Source: Meconema thalassinum (Eukaryota > Arthropoda > Insecta > Orthoptera > Tettigoniidae). Taken from it: DNA of 64,000 nucleotides. This document shows, in pieces, positions 21,345-32,928 of this stretch. Every line of letters starts with the position of its first letter. Position 1 is the stretch's first letter. The translations under genes and the position numbers were made by a program. The notes below the pieces were generated by a model that saw only the letters and a program-made list of their open reading frames with translations, did no database searches and was not told the DNA's origin. The stretch spans positions 72,517,947 through 72,581,946 of the forward strand of contig OX336391.1 of assembly GCA_946902985.2 (NCBI GenBank). The letters are read 5' to 3'.

Positions 21345-22370
21345 ATAGGTCATTAGCTTTTTAATATCTCATGAATCAATAAGGCTAGGGACCTGTATGA
21401 GAGATCGTTGGACTTGAGGTGACATTCTGTTTTTGAATATATTATTTATTTATGTCAAAAAGGCCTAACTGCACTTTTGGTAATATCTCGCTAACTAATA
21501 ATCAGAGAGGGTCAAGTGAGGTGTCATAGGACTCAGGATGGTCAACCCTTTTCCATGACCAATGAATTTACCCAAAAGATCTAAGGTCATTAGCTTTATA
21601 ATATCTCATGAATCAATAAGGCTAGGGACCTGTATGAGAGGTCGTTGGACTTGAGGTGACATTCTGTTTTTGAATATATTATTTATTTATGTCAAAAGAG
21701 CCTAACTACACTTTTGTTGATATCTCGCTAACTAATAATCAGAGAGGGTCAAGTAAGGTGTCATAGGACTCAGGATGGTCATCCCTTTTCCATGACCAAC
21801 GAATTTACCCAAAAGATCTAAGGTCATTAGCTTTTTAAAATCTCATGAATCAATAAGGCTAGAGACCTGTATGAGAGGTCGTTGGACTTGAGGTGACATT
21901 CTGTTTTTGAATATATTATTTATTTATGTCAAAAGGGTCTAACTGCACTTTTGTTGATATCTCGCTAACTAATAATCAGAGAGGGTCAAGTGAGGTGTCA
22001 TAGGACTCAGGATGGTCAACCCTTTTCCATGACCAACGAATTTACCCAAAAGATCTAAAACAGCAAGGTCATTGACCTATGATTTTATAAACTAATAATC
22101 AGAGAGGCTCAAGTGAGGTGTTATGGGACTCAGGATGGTCAACCCTTTTCCATGACCAACGAATTTATCCAAAAGATTCAAAACAGCAAGGTCATTGACC
22201 TAATATTTTATAAACTAATAATCGAATATCAACATGTGAGGTGTCATAGGACTTAGAATGGTCAACCCTTTCCCATGGCCAATGAATTTACCCAAAATAC
22301 CCAATACATCAAGGTCATCGACCTGAGATATTATAAACTAATAATCGGATACGAACACGTGAGATGTTTA
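21345..22370. repeat. 237-bp tandem repeats (left arm)
   Basis: Units starting AGGTCATTAGCTTT at 21347, 21583 and 21820 (period 236-237 bp), followed by three shorter units of about 125 bp that keep the GGTCAACCCTTTYCCATG part (near 22010, 22135, 22260). The mirror is at about 36680-37710. Repeated strings include TAATAATCAGAGAGGGTCAA and TTATTTATTTATGTCAAAA. No open frame runs through the units. Confidence 0.85.
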
Positions 22371-22907
22371 CCATGTGTGATGAAACATAGCTAGGTAGAG
22401 AAAGAATTAGTGTAGGCTACATGTATGGTGACTGACAAGTCATTGAAACTTGATTTTCAGATCAAACTGCAGTATAGAGAGAGTATAGGTTGCAGGTATG
22501 GGTTAATAAATGACGAACGGTGTACACAAATTTTGATTTATCGATTCAAGAATTAAGAGTAGACTATCTTTAATTGATTGGTTAAAGAGGATAGCTAAAA
22601 CACACAAAAAAATTGCTCAGTGGTTACCGGGACAAGATGGTCGCTACACACAACAAGCTTTAAATACTTGAGGCTAATAATCTACACACACACACGCTTG
22701 TTCTAAACTAAACTGTGTTGCTGTCAGTGCTTTGACAGTAGGCTGATGACAAAATGCATTGCTAACAGAAATATAATCATTTCCGGTTGTATAATGTTAC
22801 CAGCTATCCATTTTGTGTTGCAGTGTTAAGCACTTTTAGCTCTTGTACTGGTGGTCTTAACTCGATTTCCAGGTCTGAGGCCTAGAACGAGTCAAACTAA
22901 GAAACAA

Positions 22908-22963
22908 GGGCATGGTGGTGTAGTGGTTAAGCTGTTAGCCTTTTCACCAGGGTTCGATTTCAG
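22908..22963 (+). pseudogene. tRNA-Glu-like remnant (left arm)
   Basis: TGGTGTAGTGGTTAAGC resembles an A-box, CTTTTCACCAGGGTTCGATTT resembles the anticodon loop (TTC) plus B-box of tRNA-Glu, but the variable region is deleted and the acceptor stem is not paired. It is mirrored at 36068-36123 on the minus strand. It is not a working tRNA. Confidence 0.45.
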
Positions 22964-23574
22964 GTTAATATGCATGTCATAAACATATTAAACAAAACAA
23001 AACAGAGATAACGTTTAAAACTGATTACATTTGTGTCTTTTCAAATTATTACTTGGATTACAAATACAAAGGTGAACTGGGCTTGATATACAGTTAATGC
23101 TATCACACACTAGACTGTAAGAAAACCAAATAGCAATAGGCGTAGGTAGAGCAGTGGTAAAATTGCTATATGTAGAGAACTACCTAGCGGTTTTATGAAC
23201 TGGCAAAGCTATATCGCATAAACAGTGCGGTATACAATCCAGCAATCAAATTTGTATCTTGTGGAACAGAGAAAATGCACTTTTACCTTGATGGATAGCA
23301 AATGAGTGCAGATGAATGACCTATGCATTAGCCTACCATAGGGTTATAACCACGAGGTGGAGGTGTGACTTCTATATTTTATTGTTTAGAGACATGGCTT
23401 TTTTGTAACCAGTAGATTTAGTATTTTGTAAATATTCATTTTTGTAATTGTAAATAGTGGAAACATTTTTTTGTAATAGTAAATGTTAAATGTATAACTA
23501 AAAGTTATTTGGGATAAGTGTGCATGTCAAGGATAAATAGCGTGGTTGTATTTGTTTTTTAAGACAGGTATGGT

Positions 23575-23824
23575 TGTGTGAATGTATGACTATAGATAGA
23601 ATGATAGAGAGAGAGAGAGAAAGCTTGTGTGTGTGTGTGAGTGTGTGTGTGTGGGGGGGGGGTAGCATTGATTGTTCAACAAAAGCAAACACAGCAAGGT
23701 AGGATGGTGGGGGGTAATTAATGTATATTGCAAATGGTAAATAGTATAATGTAATTTTTTTAACACTTGTGTTTTTTTAATGCAGTGGTAGATAGGTGTT
23801 ATTTTGTAGAACAGCCTTACCTAC

Positions 23825-23865
<41 letters not shown>

Positions 23866-23875
23866 GCCTATATGT
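23575..23875. repeat. Microsatellites (GA/GT, polyG, AGT)
   Basis: GAGA/GTGT with a G tract at 23607-23660 and about 14 AGT units at 23825-23864. The mirror tracts in the right arm (35185-35216 and 35380-35420) have different lengths, showing that the arms are independent sequences. Confidence 0.9.
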
Positions 23876-24672
23876 TTTTGGAAACAAACAGAAAGAGAAT
23901 GCACTATTGCCATAGCCAAGCACTTCCATTAAGGTGATTTCAAGAAAATTTAAATCATCAAATGTGTGTTTAACAAAACTAAACTTTCAGCATGGACTAA
24001 ATCATAAATGTGTCGTCTGTGATATGAAAAAAATAGGAAATGCATGTTTCCATATCAACACAATTTAAAAACTTAAAACTGTCATTTAGATATGTAAATG
24101 GGAAATTGACAAATGTGTAAACAACAAGATGGAAAATTCTTGTTTCCATATCATGAAATCCAAAAACTTTAAACTCACATTTTCAAATTGTGTATATGGA
24201 AAATTGACAAATGGCAATATGTGAAATGTGAAAATGAAAAAAAAAATGAACAAATGGCTATCATTATTTAAAAAAATAAAAAACCGTCGTGTTCTATCGT
24301 TAAAGTGTGAATCAAACCACATCTACTTATTTGGATCACCCGAGACTGAGTAGACCTGTTTTAGACCTAATATAGTTTTAAATTTTATGTTAAAGCTCAA
24401 ATTGAACTCAAGAGCTTTAGAGTGCTAGCTAACTATTATAACCGTTACGTCACAAAGACAACTTTACACTACTCTTAATGAACAATAATAAGAAAAAAAT
24501 AATAAATATTGAATTTTTTTTAAGAATGAACATGGTGACACTCTTTCTGTTGCACTGTCTGCTAGCTACTAGCCAGCAGCTGGGGTCTTAGAAAACGATA
24601 CAGTTGACATTTTGCAATGAAATGTGACATGTTTCAAAGTATAGTATTATGGGTTGCTGTTGAGTAAAAACT

Positions 24673-24715
24673 AATCCTGTACAAGGAAGCAAGGGTTCGA
24701 ACCCCTTACCTAACA
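24673..24715 (+). pseudogene. 3' half of tRNA-Leu (left arm)
   Basis: It matches the tRNA-Leu at 2975-3060 from the variable arm to the 3' end: GGAAGC, T arm AAGGG-TTCGAAC-CCCTT and acceptor strand ACCTAAC plus A. The 5' half, with D arm and anticodon, is replaced by unrelated sequence. The mirror copy is at 34336-34378, minus strand. Confidence 0.8.
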
Positions 24716-24885
24716 TTACTATTGCCTGAACATGGCTTGACGACACTGTATTATTATGATACTCGGTACACAAACCATAGATAGAGTGTATTGTTTAAGA
24801 TCACTTTCTTTCTGAACATAGGTGGAGATTGTTGATGGTTAACAATGGCATTAATATAGTAGGACGTGGGTATAGCAATTAAGAA

Positions 24886-27800
24886 ACAAGATGTTCAGTA
24901 AAGAACATATAGCCTACTTTCTCCTAAATGCATGGGTATTGTTATAACTCTTTGTCCTTTTCAAGGAGTATGATTGAATGTTGGTTGTAGTAGCTTGTTG
25001 AAATACAACGTGCTATAGGGATATTAAACATGGATATGAGGTGCCCTTTGCTAGTGATACCTCTGTACCAAATTTCGTTCAATTCGGTTTCACCGTGTTT
25101 GAATTGATAGGGGGAATCGATTTGCACACATACTTGGCCACCATCTGCAAACTATTGGGCTGATGTTCTTGCAGTTTGGTCAGAATATGTTTCCCACATA
25201 AATATATGGTGTTGAATAATTTGGTAGAGACTAGATTATTAGGTTGGTCGTAATTACATTTTAGCTTTTAACATTTGGGTGGCCGCGATTACGTTTCCGT
25301 CAAGATAGCGGTGATATAAAACTTGACACTGAGGTGCCCTTTGCTAGTGCTACCTCTGTACCAAATTTCGTTCATTCGGTTCCACCGTGTTCGAATTAAT
25401 AGGGGGAATCAATTTTGACATAAAGATGGCCGCCATCCGCAAACTATTAGGCTAATGACCTATTAGATTGGTCAAAGAATGCTCCCTCCATAAAGGTATG
25501 TTGTTGCAAAGTTTGGTAGAGATCAGATGGTTATGTTAGTCGTAATTTAACTTAAGCTTTGAACATTCGTGTGGCCGCCATTACGTTTCAGTCAAGACGG
25601 CGGCGATATAAAACATGACACTGAGGTGCCCTTTGCTAGTGCTACCTCTGTACCAAATTTCGTTCATTCGGTTCCACCGTGTTCGAATTAATAGGGGGAA
25701 TCAATTTTGACATAAAGATGGCCGCCATCCGCAAACTATTAGGCTAATGACCTATTAGATTGGTCAAAGAATGCTCCCTCCATAAAGGTATGTTGTTGCA
25801 AAGTTTGGTAGAGATCGGATGGTTATGTTAGTCGTAATTTAACTTAAGCTTCGAAAATTTGTGTGGCCGCCATTACGTTTCCGTCAAAATGGCGGCGATA
25901 TAAAAATGACACTGAAATCCCCTTTGCTAGTGCTACCTCTGTACCAAATTTCGTTCCATTCGGATTCACCGTGTTTGAATTAATAGGGGGAATTGATTTT
26001 CACACAAAGATGTCCGCCATCCGCAAACTATTAGGCAAATGACCTATTCATTTGGTCAAAGGATGCTTCCTCTCCAAAGGTATGTTTTTGCAAAATTTGG
26101 TAGAGATCGGATGATTAGGTTAGTCGTAATTTGATTTAAGCTTTGAACAATTGTGTGGCCGCCATTACGTTTCCGTCAAGATGGCGGCGATATAAAACAT
26201 GACACTGAGGTGCCTTTTGTTAGTACTACCTCTGTACCAAATTTCGTTCCATTCGGTTGCACCGTGTTCGAATTAATAGGGGGAATCGATTTTCACACAA
26301 AGATGGCCGCCATCCGCAAACTATTACGCTGATAACCTATTAGTTTGGTCAAAGGATGCTCCTCCCATAAAGGTATGTTGTTGCAAAATTTGGTAGAGAT
26401 CGGATGATTAGGTTAGTCGTAATTTGATTTAAGCTTTGAACATTTGTGTGGCCGCCATTACGTTTCCGTCAAGATGGCGGCGATATAAAACATGACACTG
26501 AGGTGCCTTTTGTTAGTACTACCTCTGTACCAAATTTCGTTCCATTCGGTTGAACCGAGTTCGAATTAATAGGGGGAATCGATTTTCACACAAAGATGGC
26601 CGCCATCCGCAAACTATTACGCTGATGACCAATTAGATTGGTCAAAGGATGCTCCGTCCAGAAAGGTATGTAGTTGCAAAATTTGGTAGAGATCGCATGA
26701 TTAGGCTAATCGTAATTTGATTTAAGCTTTGAACATTCGTGTGGCCGCCATTACGTTTCAGTCAAGATGGCGGCGATATAAAACATGACACTGAGGTGCC
26801 CTTTGCTAGTGCTACCTCTGTACCAAATTTCGTTCCATTCGGTTCCACCGTGTTCGAATTAATATGGGGAATCAATATTGACATAAAGATGGCCGCCATC
26901 CGCTAACTATTAGGCTAATAACCTATTAGATTGGTCAAAGGATGCTCCCTCCATAAAGGTATGTTGTTGCAAAGTTTGGTAGAGATCGGATGGTTACGTT
27001 AGTCGTAATTTAACTTAAGCTTTGAACATTTGTGTGGCCGCCATTACGTTTCTGTCAAGATGGCGACGATATAAAACATGACACTGAGGTGCCTTTTGTT
27101 AGTACTACCTCTGTACCAAATTTCGTTCCATTCGGTTGCACCGTGTTCGAATCAATAGGGGGAATCGATTTTCACACAAAGATGGCCGCCATCCGCAAAC
27201 TATTACGCTGATGACCAATTAGATTGGTCAAAGGATGCTCCGTCCAGAAAGGTATGTAGTTGCAAAATTTGGTAGAGATCGCATGATTAGGCTAATCGTA
27301 ATTTGATTTAAGCTTTGAACATTCGTGTGGCCGCCATTACGTTTCAGTCAAGATGGCGGCGATATAAAACATGACACTGAGGTGCCCTTTGCTAGTGCTA
27401 CCTCTGTACCAAATTTCGTTCCATTCGGTTCCACCGTGTTCGAATTAATATGGGGAATCAATATTGACATAAAGATGGCCGCCATCCGCTAACTATTAGG
27501 CTAATAACCTATTAGATTGGTCAAAGGATGCTCCCTCCATAAAGGTATGTTGTTGCAAAGTTTGGTAGAGATCGGATGGTTACGTTAGTCGTAATTTAAC
27601 TTAAGCTTTGAACATTTGTGTGGCCGCCATTACGTTTCTGTCAAGATGGCGACGATATAAAACATGACACTGAGGTGCCTTTTGTTAGTACTACCTCTGT
27701 ACCAAATTTCGTTCCATTCGGTTGCACCGTGTTCGAATCAATAGGGGGAATCGATTTTCACACAAAGATGGCCGCCATCCGCAAACTATTACGCTGATGA

Positions 27801-28540
27801 CCTATTAGTTTGGTCAACGGATGCTCCCCCCACCAAGGTATGTTGTTGCAAAATTTGGTAGAGATCGGATGATTAGGTTAGTCGTAATTTGATTTAAGCT
27901 TTGAACATTTGTGTGGCCGCCATTACGTTTCCGTCAAGATGGTGGCGATATAAAACATGACACTGAGGTGCCTTTTGTTAGTACTACCTCTGTACCAAAT
28001 TTCGTTCCATTCGGTTGCACCGTGTTTGAATTAATAGGGGGAATCGATTTTCACACAAAGATGGCCGCCATCCGCAAACTATTACGCTGATGACCTATTG
28101 GTTTGGTCAAAGGATGCTCCCCCATAAAGGTATGCTGTTGCAAAATTAGGTAGAGATCGGATGATTAGGTTAGTCGTAATTTGATTTAAGCTTTGAACAT
28201 TTGTGTGGCCGCCATTACGTTTCCGTCAAGATGGCGGCGATATAAAACATGACACTGAGGTATCCTTTGCTAGTGCTAACTTTGTACCAAATTTCGTTCA
28301 ATTCGCATTCACCGTGTTCGAATTGATAGGGGGGGACAGACATTCAGAGTACACACACTCACACACACACAGACACACACACACACACACAGACTCACAC
28401 ACACACATACACACACACACACACACAGACTCACACACACACATACACACACACACACACAGACAGACACACTTTTTTCGCCTTGTGTTGATCTCATAAG
28501 TCTACTTTCATTTTTTGCAAAAATCGAAAGTAGGCTAAAA
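24886..28540 (+). mobile_element. Helentron-like element, family B copy 1
   Basis: The left end has the hairpin ATGTTC-AGTAAA-GAACAT (24891-24908), then ATAGCCTACTTTC. The right end has an AC microsatellite (28350-28470), then GATCTCATAAGTCTACTTTC and AAAGTAGGCTAAAAA. The core is the 293-bp tandem array. Element 1 holds the empty site at 2811-2819 (CTGTTTTTCTTAA), which shows insertion inside a T run with no clear duplication, as Helentrons do (T^T). Present only in the left arm of the palindrome. It encodes no protein. Confidence 0.7.
25000..28330. repeat. 293-bp tandem array, about 11 units
   Basis: Units can be counted by GATATAAAACATGACACTGA (near 25314, 25604, 25891, 26188, 26480, 26775, 27070, 27361, 27655, 27950, 28241). 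Each has GTGGCCGCCATTACGTTTC followed by CAAGATGGCGGCGATAT, which can pair as a GCCGCCAT/ATGGCGGC stem. A two-unit (585-bp) segment is duplicated almost exactly (26720-27304 and 27305-27889), a sign of recent unequal exchange. Confidence 0.9.
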
Positions 28541-28692
28541 ACAGACAATACCCATACAATATTTTTATTTATTTAATATAAGTACTTGTACAATAGTTAC
28601 ATTCAAAATACATTTCTTTTTTTCTCTATTACTATTTAGTCCTTTTTGATTCTCTTGCATATGAAGGGTAGATAACCTTGTAGTTCAGCCCC

Positions 28693-29091
28693 TTAAAACA
28701 ACAACAACACAACCTTTTGCATAGTTTGTGATGTTGATGACTCTTGAGATGTGGAAGATGTATTAAACATAACTTTTACAGCAGGGGTTAAATGTTGCTC
28801 AATAAACACTGCACTATTTTGAGTAGCAACATTTTTTTCTTGTACTAGCTTTTTAGCATTGTCATGATTAATTGTTGACACCAACAGTGTTTCATTTGGT
28901 GCACTACATTGATGATCACTCACACTTAAAACCTTACCATTTCTACTTTTTAGATTGCCTCGACATTTTTTTGACCTGTCTTTTGAGCATTGCTAAAATA
29001 TTATCCCTTTTTCATTTTGACGATTATAGTTATAAGAGTAGCCTTTATAGAGTACACGTTGTTTACCTTTGTTAGTTGTAGTAAGTTCCAT
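28693..29091 (-). pseudogene. FLYWCH-type gene copy 2 (left arm)
   Basis: The frame from ATG 29091 reads MELTTTNKGKQRV, then YKGYSYNYN, then CSKDRSKKCRG and SVSDHQC. A TAG stands where the WRC tryptophan codon is expected. The downstream frame encodes a Gln/Ser-rich tail to 28693, shorter than copy 1 and lacking the Asp-rich and Leu-rich C-terminus. Both arms share the stop, so it predates the palindrome. Confidence 0.7.
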
Positions 29092-29290
29092 AGTAGCAAC
29101 TAACCTGTTAGTATGATTTGCTCACTACAAAGGTTATAACTGTTCTGATAATAAAATCATTTAGCTTTGGCTTTTATATTTAATATGTACAGTTTGAAGT
29201 GATAGCAAATGTGAGAGCAAAGTGGTAGCATAGTGGTAGAAAATATAACATGTATTGTTAAGAAATAGTTTAAGTGGTTATGTGGATCCA

Positions 29291-29524
29291 TTACATAATA
29301 ATTTTAGCACGACGAAGCTCATTTTCTGTATCCAATAGTTCTTCCTCATATTCAGTATAACCGGCCTGTTTATAGACATGCAGTTGCTGAAGCCGCCGGA
29401 TTAGCTTACTTGGATTGTTCCAGTAGACAAATTTAACAAATGATTTTTTAGGTGTAAACAAAGCATTACCATTATCATTATTATCTTCATCATCAACATC
29501 ATCATCATCATAACCATTATCATT

Positions 29525-29562
<38 letters not shown>

Positions 29563-30055
29563 TATAATCCTCATCACTATTACTATATAGTCCTTTTTGA
29601 TCCTTTTGCAATACCACATTTTGCACAGTCTGTGTTGCCTTTGATAATGTTGGGAGTTTTTCAGACATTGACAACTGTCCTAACACGACTTTCTGAGGAG
29701 ATGATACATGCTTCTTAACAAACAATGCACTATCTTGAGCTGCAATACCTTGAGCTGCAATATCTTTTTCTGGGACAAGTGTTTTAGCATTTTGAAGAGT
29801 TTTTTTAAACAGCAACGATGTTTTATCTGGTACACTAAATTGATGATCACTCACACTTAAGACATTACTATTTTTACTTTTCAGCTCACCTCGACACTGT
29901 TTTGAACGATGTTTTGAACAACGCCAAATAACAGTTCCATTTTTATTAGTTCGTTTTACAATATATGTATATCCTTTATAGAATGCGTATGGCATACCAT
30001 TGCTATTTGTTGATACTTCCATGTCAATTGTCAAGCATGAACTAATCTCTAGCAA
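29291..30055 (-). CDS. FLYWCH-type zinc-finger protein, intact copy (left arm)
   Basis: Open frame of 254 codons. The likely start is the second Met (ATG at about 30022, MEVSTNSNG), because MEV/MEL begins the other copies; the first Met adds 11 residues. Residues about 20-75 form a FLYWCH-like module: FYKGYTYIV, NKNGTVIWRC, SKHRSKQCRGEL, SVSDHQ (Cys pair with a late His). A Gln/Lys-rich linker follows, then an Asp run encoded by GAT repeats (about 160-195), then a conserved basic C-terminus, WNNPSKLIRRLQQL to RRAKIIM, probably helical. FLYWCH proteins bind DNA or partner proteins; this one could regulate the element or be cargo. Only this copy of seven is fully open. Confidence 0.7.
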
Positions 30056-30389
30056 AGTTCACTCGATAATATAAATAATAGTTTAAAGTGAGAGGAAAAG
30101 TGGGTGCAAGAGTGGGTGCAAGAGTGGTTTAAAGGGGAGTGCAAGAGTGGGTGCAAAAGTGGGTGTCGCTTATAGTAGGCATGAATTTTACTAGAATGTG
30201 ATTTGAGTAAATGTAATTTCTAACCCAAGTAGTGAATAGCCAGTTGGTTTTGATCTATGCAAGCGTAAACATGTCACATACACTGGTGATGGATACTCAA
30301 GGCTTTTAAGGTCAACGAAAACAAGTACAGTATATATTTAAAGAGGTGGCTATCATTGATTGCACAACACGCGGGTTACCATATCTTTT

Positions 30390-30647
30390 TTTCGGACTAG
30401 TGTTTTAACATTTGAAGTATTTTTTTTAAACAGCAACGATGTCTTATCTATCACACTACATTGATGATCACTCACACTTAAGACCTCACTATTTTTTTTT
30501 TACTTTTTAGTTCACTTTGACACTGTTTGAAACGATGTTTTAAACAACGTCAAATAACAGTTCCATTTTATTGGTTCGTTTTGCAATATACGTATAATCT
30601 TTATAGTATGCATTTGGCTTACCATAACTATTCGTTGATACTTCCAT
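30390..30647 (-). pseudogene. FLYWCH-type gene copy 3 (left arm), truncated
   Basis: Starts MEVSTNSYGKPNAYYK, then a frameshift after RTNK breaks the CxxC-bearing segment (Trp-Arg-Cys lost), and it ends soon after the SLLFKK part. The GTGAGTGCAAAAGT minisatellite (30710-30810) lies directly upstream, as it does for copy 1. Confidence 0.65.
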
Positions 30648-31249
30648 ATCAATTTTCAAGCATGAAATAATCTCCAATAAATTTCGCTCGATAATAGAAA
30701 TAATAGTTTAAAGTGAGTGCAAATGTGGGTGCAAAAGTGGGTGCAAAAGTGAGTGCAAAAGAGGGTGCAAAAGTGAGTGCAAAAGTGAATGTAAAAGTTA
30801 GTGCAAAAGTGGGTGTAGTTTTTAGTAGCATGATCTTTACTAGAATGTGATTTGAGTAAATGTAATTTCTAAACCCAAGTAGTAAGTAGTCAGTTGGTTT
30901 TGATTTATGCAAGCGTAAACATGTCTCATACACTGATGATGGATACTCAAGGCTTCATGGTCAACAAAAACAAGTATATAGTTAAAGAGGTAACTATTAT
31001 TGATTGCACAACACTGAATCTATTTTTGAAATTTTGACAAAGGGCTTAAGTGTACTTTTGTTAATATCTCGCAAACCAATAAGACTAGGGCATTGTATGA
31101 GGTATTGTTGGACTTTTTGCCGAAGACTGCTGGTAAACACCTATGTTCCCACGACCTTTTTAAAGATGGCGGCTAACCCACGAGGGGTGATTAAAAAGTA
31201 ATCCAAGCGGCGCTTGTCGATAAGCAAACCAATAATCAAAGGGGGGTAT

Positions 31250-31437
31250 GACAGAGCTTGAGGCGATAACCCCTTTTGATTGATCCCTGTTGATTTGCCC
31301 CTTTGGACTGGTCCCCGTTGACTACTCCCTCTGGACGGGTCCTTTTTGAAGGGACTCATTTTTGACGGGGGCCCTGCTGACGGGTCACTGTGGACGAGTC
31401 CCTGTTGACAGGTCCTTTTGACTAATCCCTTTGGACC
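31250..31437. repeat. GTCCCTGTTGAC minisatellite, left of centre
   Basis: 15-bp-type units ending at the palindrome spacer, mirrored at 31502-31660. It matches element 1 at about 4430-4520. Confidence 0.85.
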
Positions 31438-31501
31438 GGTCCCTTCGGACTGATCCCTACGGGTTGACCCATGCATTTAGCCAAATTATGTCAAAGGGAC
31501 G
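31438..31501. other. Palindrome spacer, 64 bp
   Basis: Unpaired centre between the two arms. Read on the minus strand it matches element 1 at about 4128-4190 (CCCTTTGACATAATTTGG and on), so the spacer is ordinary element sequence retained on one side. This fits an unequal joining of two inverted copies. Confidence 0.8.
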
Positions 31502-31660
31502 GGTCCAAAGGGATTAGTCAAAAGGACCTGTCAACAGGGACTCGTCCACAGTGACCCGTCAGCAGGGCCCCCGTCAAAAATAAGTCCCTTCAAAAAGGGC
31601 CCGTCAAGAGGGAGTAGTCAACGGGGACCAGTCCAAAGGGGCAAATCAACAGGGATCAAT
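31502..31660. repeat. GTCAACAGGGAC minisatellite, right of centre
   Basis: Mirror of 31250-31437 with small changes. Confidence 0.85.
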
Positions 31661-32292
31661 CAAAAGGGGTTATCGCCTCAAGCTCTGTCATACCCCCCTT
31701 TGATTATTGGTTTGCTTATCGCCAAGCGCCGCTTGGATTACTTTTTAATCACCCCTCGTGGGTTAGCCGCCATCTTTAAAAAGGTCGTGGGAACATAGAT
31801 GTTTACCAGCAGTCTTCGGCAAAAAGTCCAACAATACCTCATACAATGCCCTAGTCTTATTGGTTCGCGAGATATTAACAAAAGTGCACTTAAGCCCTTT
31901 GTCAAAATTTCAAAAATAGATTCAGTGTTGTGCAATCAATAATAGTTACCTCTTTAACTATATACTTGTTTTTGTTGACCATGAAGCCTTGAGTATCCAT
32001 CATCAGTGTATGAGACATGTTTACGCTTGCATAAATCAAAACCAACTGACTACTCACTACTTGGGTTTAGAAATTACATTTACTCAAATCACTTTCTAGT
32101 AAAAATCATGCCTACTATAAACTACACCCACTTTTGCACTCACTTTTACATTCACTTTTGCACTCACTTTTGCACCCTCTTTTGCACTCACTTTTGCACC
32201 CACTTTTGCACCCACATTTGCACTCACTTTAAACTATTATTTCTATTATCGAGCGAAATTTATTGGAGATTATTTCATGCTTGAAAATTGAT

Positions 32293-32550
32293 ATGGAAGT
32301 ATCAACGAATAGTTATGGTAAGCCATATGCATACTATAAAGGTTATACGTATATTGCAAAACGAACCAATAAAATGGAACTGTTATTTGACGTTGTTCAA
32401 AACATCGTTTCAAACAGTGTCAAAGTGAACTAAAAAGTAAAAAAAAAATAGTGAGGTCTTAAGTGTGAGTGATCATCAATGTAGTGTGATAGATAAGACA
32501 TCGTTGCTGTTTAAAAAAATACTTCAAATGTTAAAACACTAGTCCAAAAA
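32293..32550 (+). pseudogene. FLYWCH-type gene copy 3 (right arm), truncated
   Basis: Mirror of 30390-30647 with the same frameshift after the RTNK codons and the same early end. Preceded by the GCACTCACTTTT minisatellite (32128-32230). Confidence 0.65.
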
Positions 32551-32928
32551 AAAGATATGGTAACCCGCGTGTTGTGCAATCAATGATAGCCACCTCTTTA
32601 AATATATACTGTACTTGTTTTCGTTGACCTTAAAAGCCTTGAGTATCCATCACCAGTGTATGTGACATGTTTACGCTTGCATAGATCAAAACCAACTGGC
32701 TATTCACTACTTGGGTTAGAAATTACATTTACTCAAATCACATTCTAGTAAAATTCATGCCTACTATAAGCGACACCCACTTTTGCACCCACTCTTGCAC
32801 TCCCCTTTAAACCACTCTTGCACCCACTCTTGCACCCACTCTTGCACCCACTTTTCCTCTCACTTTAAACTATTATTTATATTATCGAGTGAACTTTGCT
32901 AGAGATTAGTTCATGCTTGACAATTGAC

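Noticed and set aside
23135..23215. tRNA-like string GTAGAGCAGTGGTAAAATTGC
   Set aside because: Only an A-box-like string; no convincing B-box, and stems do not pair.
28203..28499. 98-codon frame with Thr-His repeats
   Set aside because: Translation of the AC microsatellite at the end of the tandem array.
29401..29619. Poly-Met frame (MMMM...) opposite or beside the FLYWCH gene
   Set aside because: Alternate frame of the GAT repeat that encodes the Asp run.
31004..31201. 65-codon frame MHNTESIFEILTKG, present in both arms
   Set aside because: Mirrored only because the DNA is palindromic; it overlaps sequence similar to the 237-bp repeats and shows no domain or coding bias.
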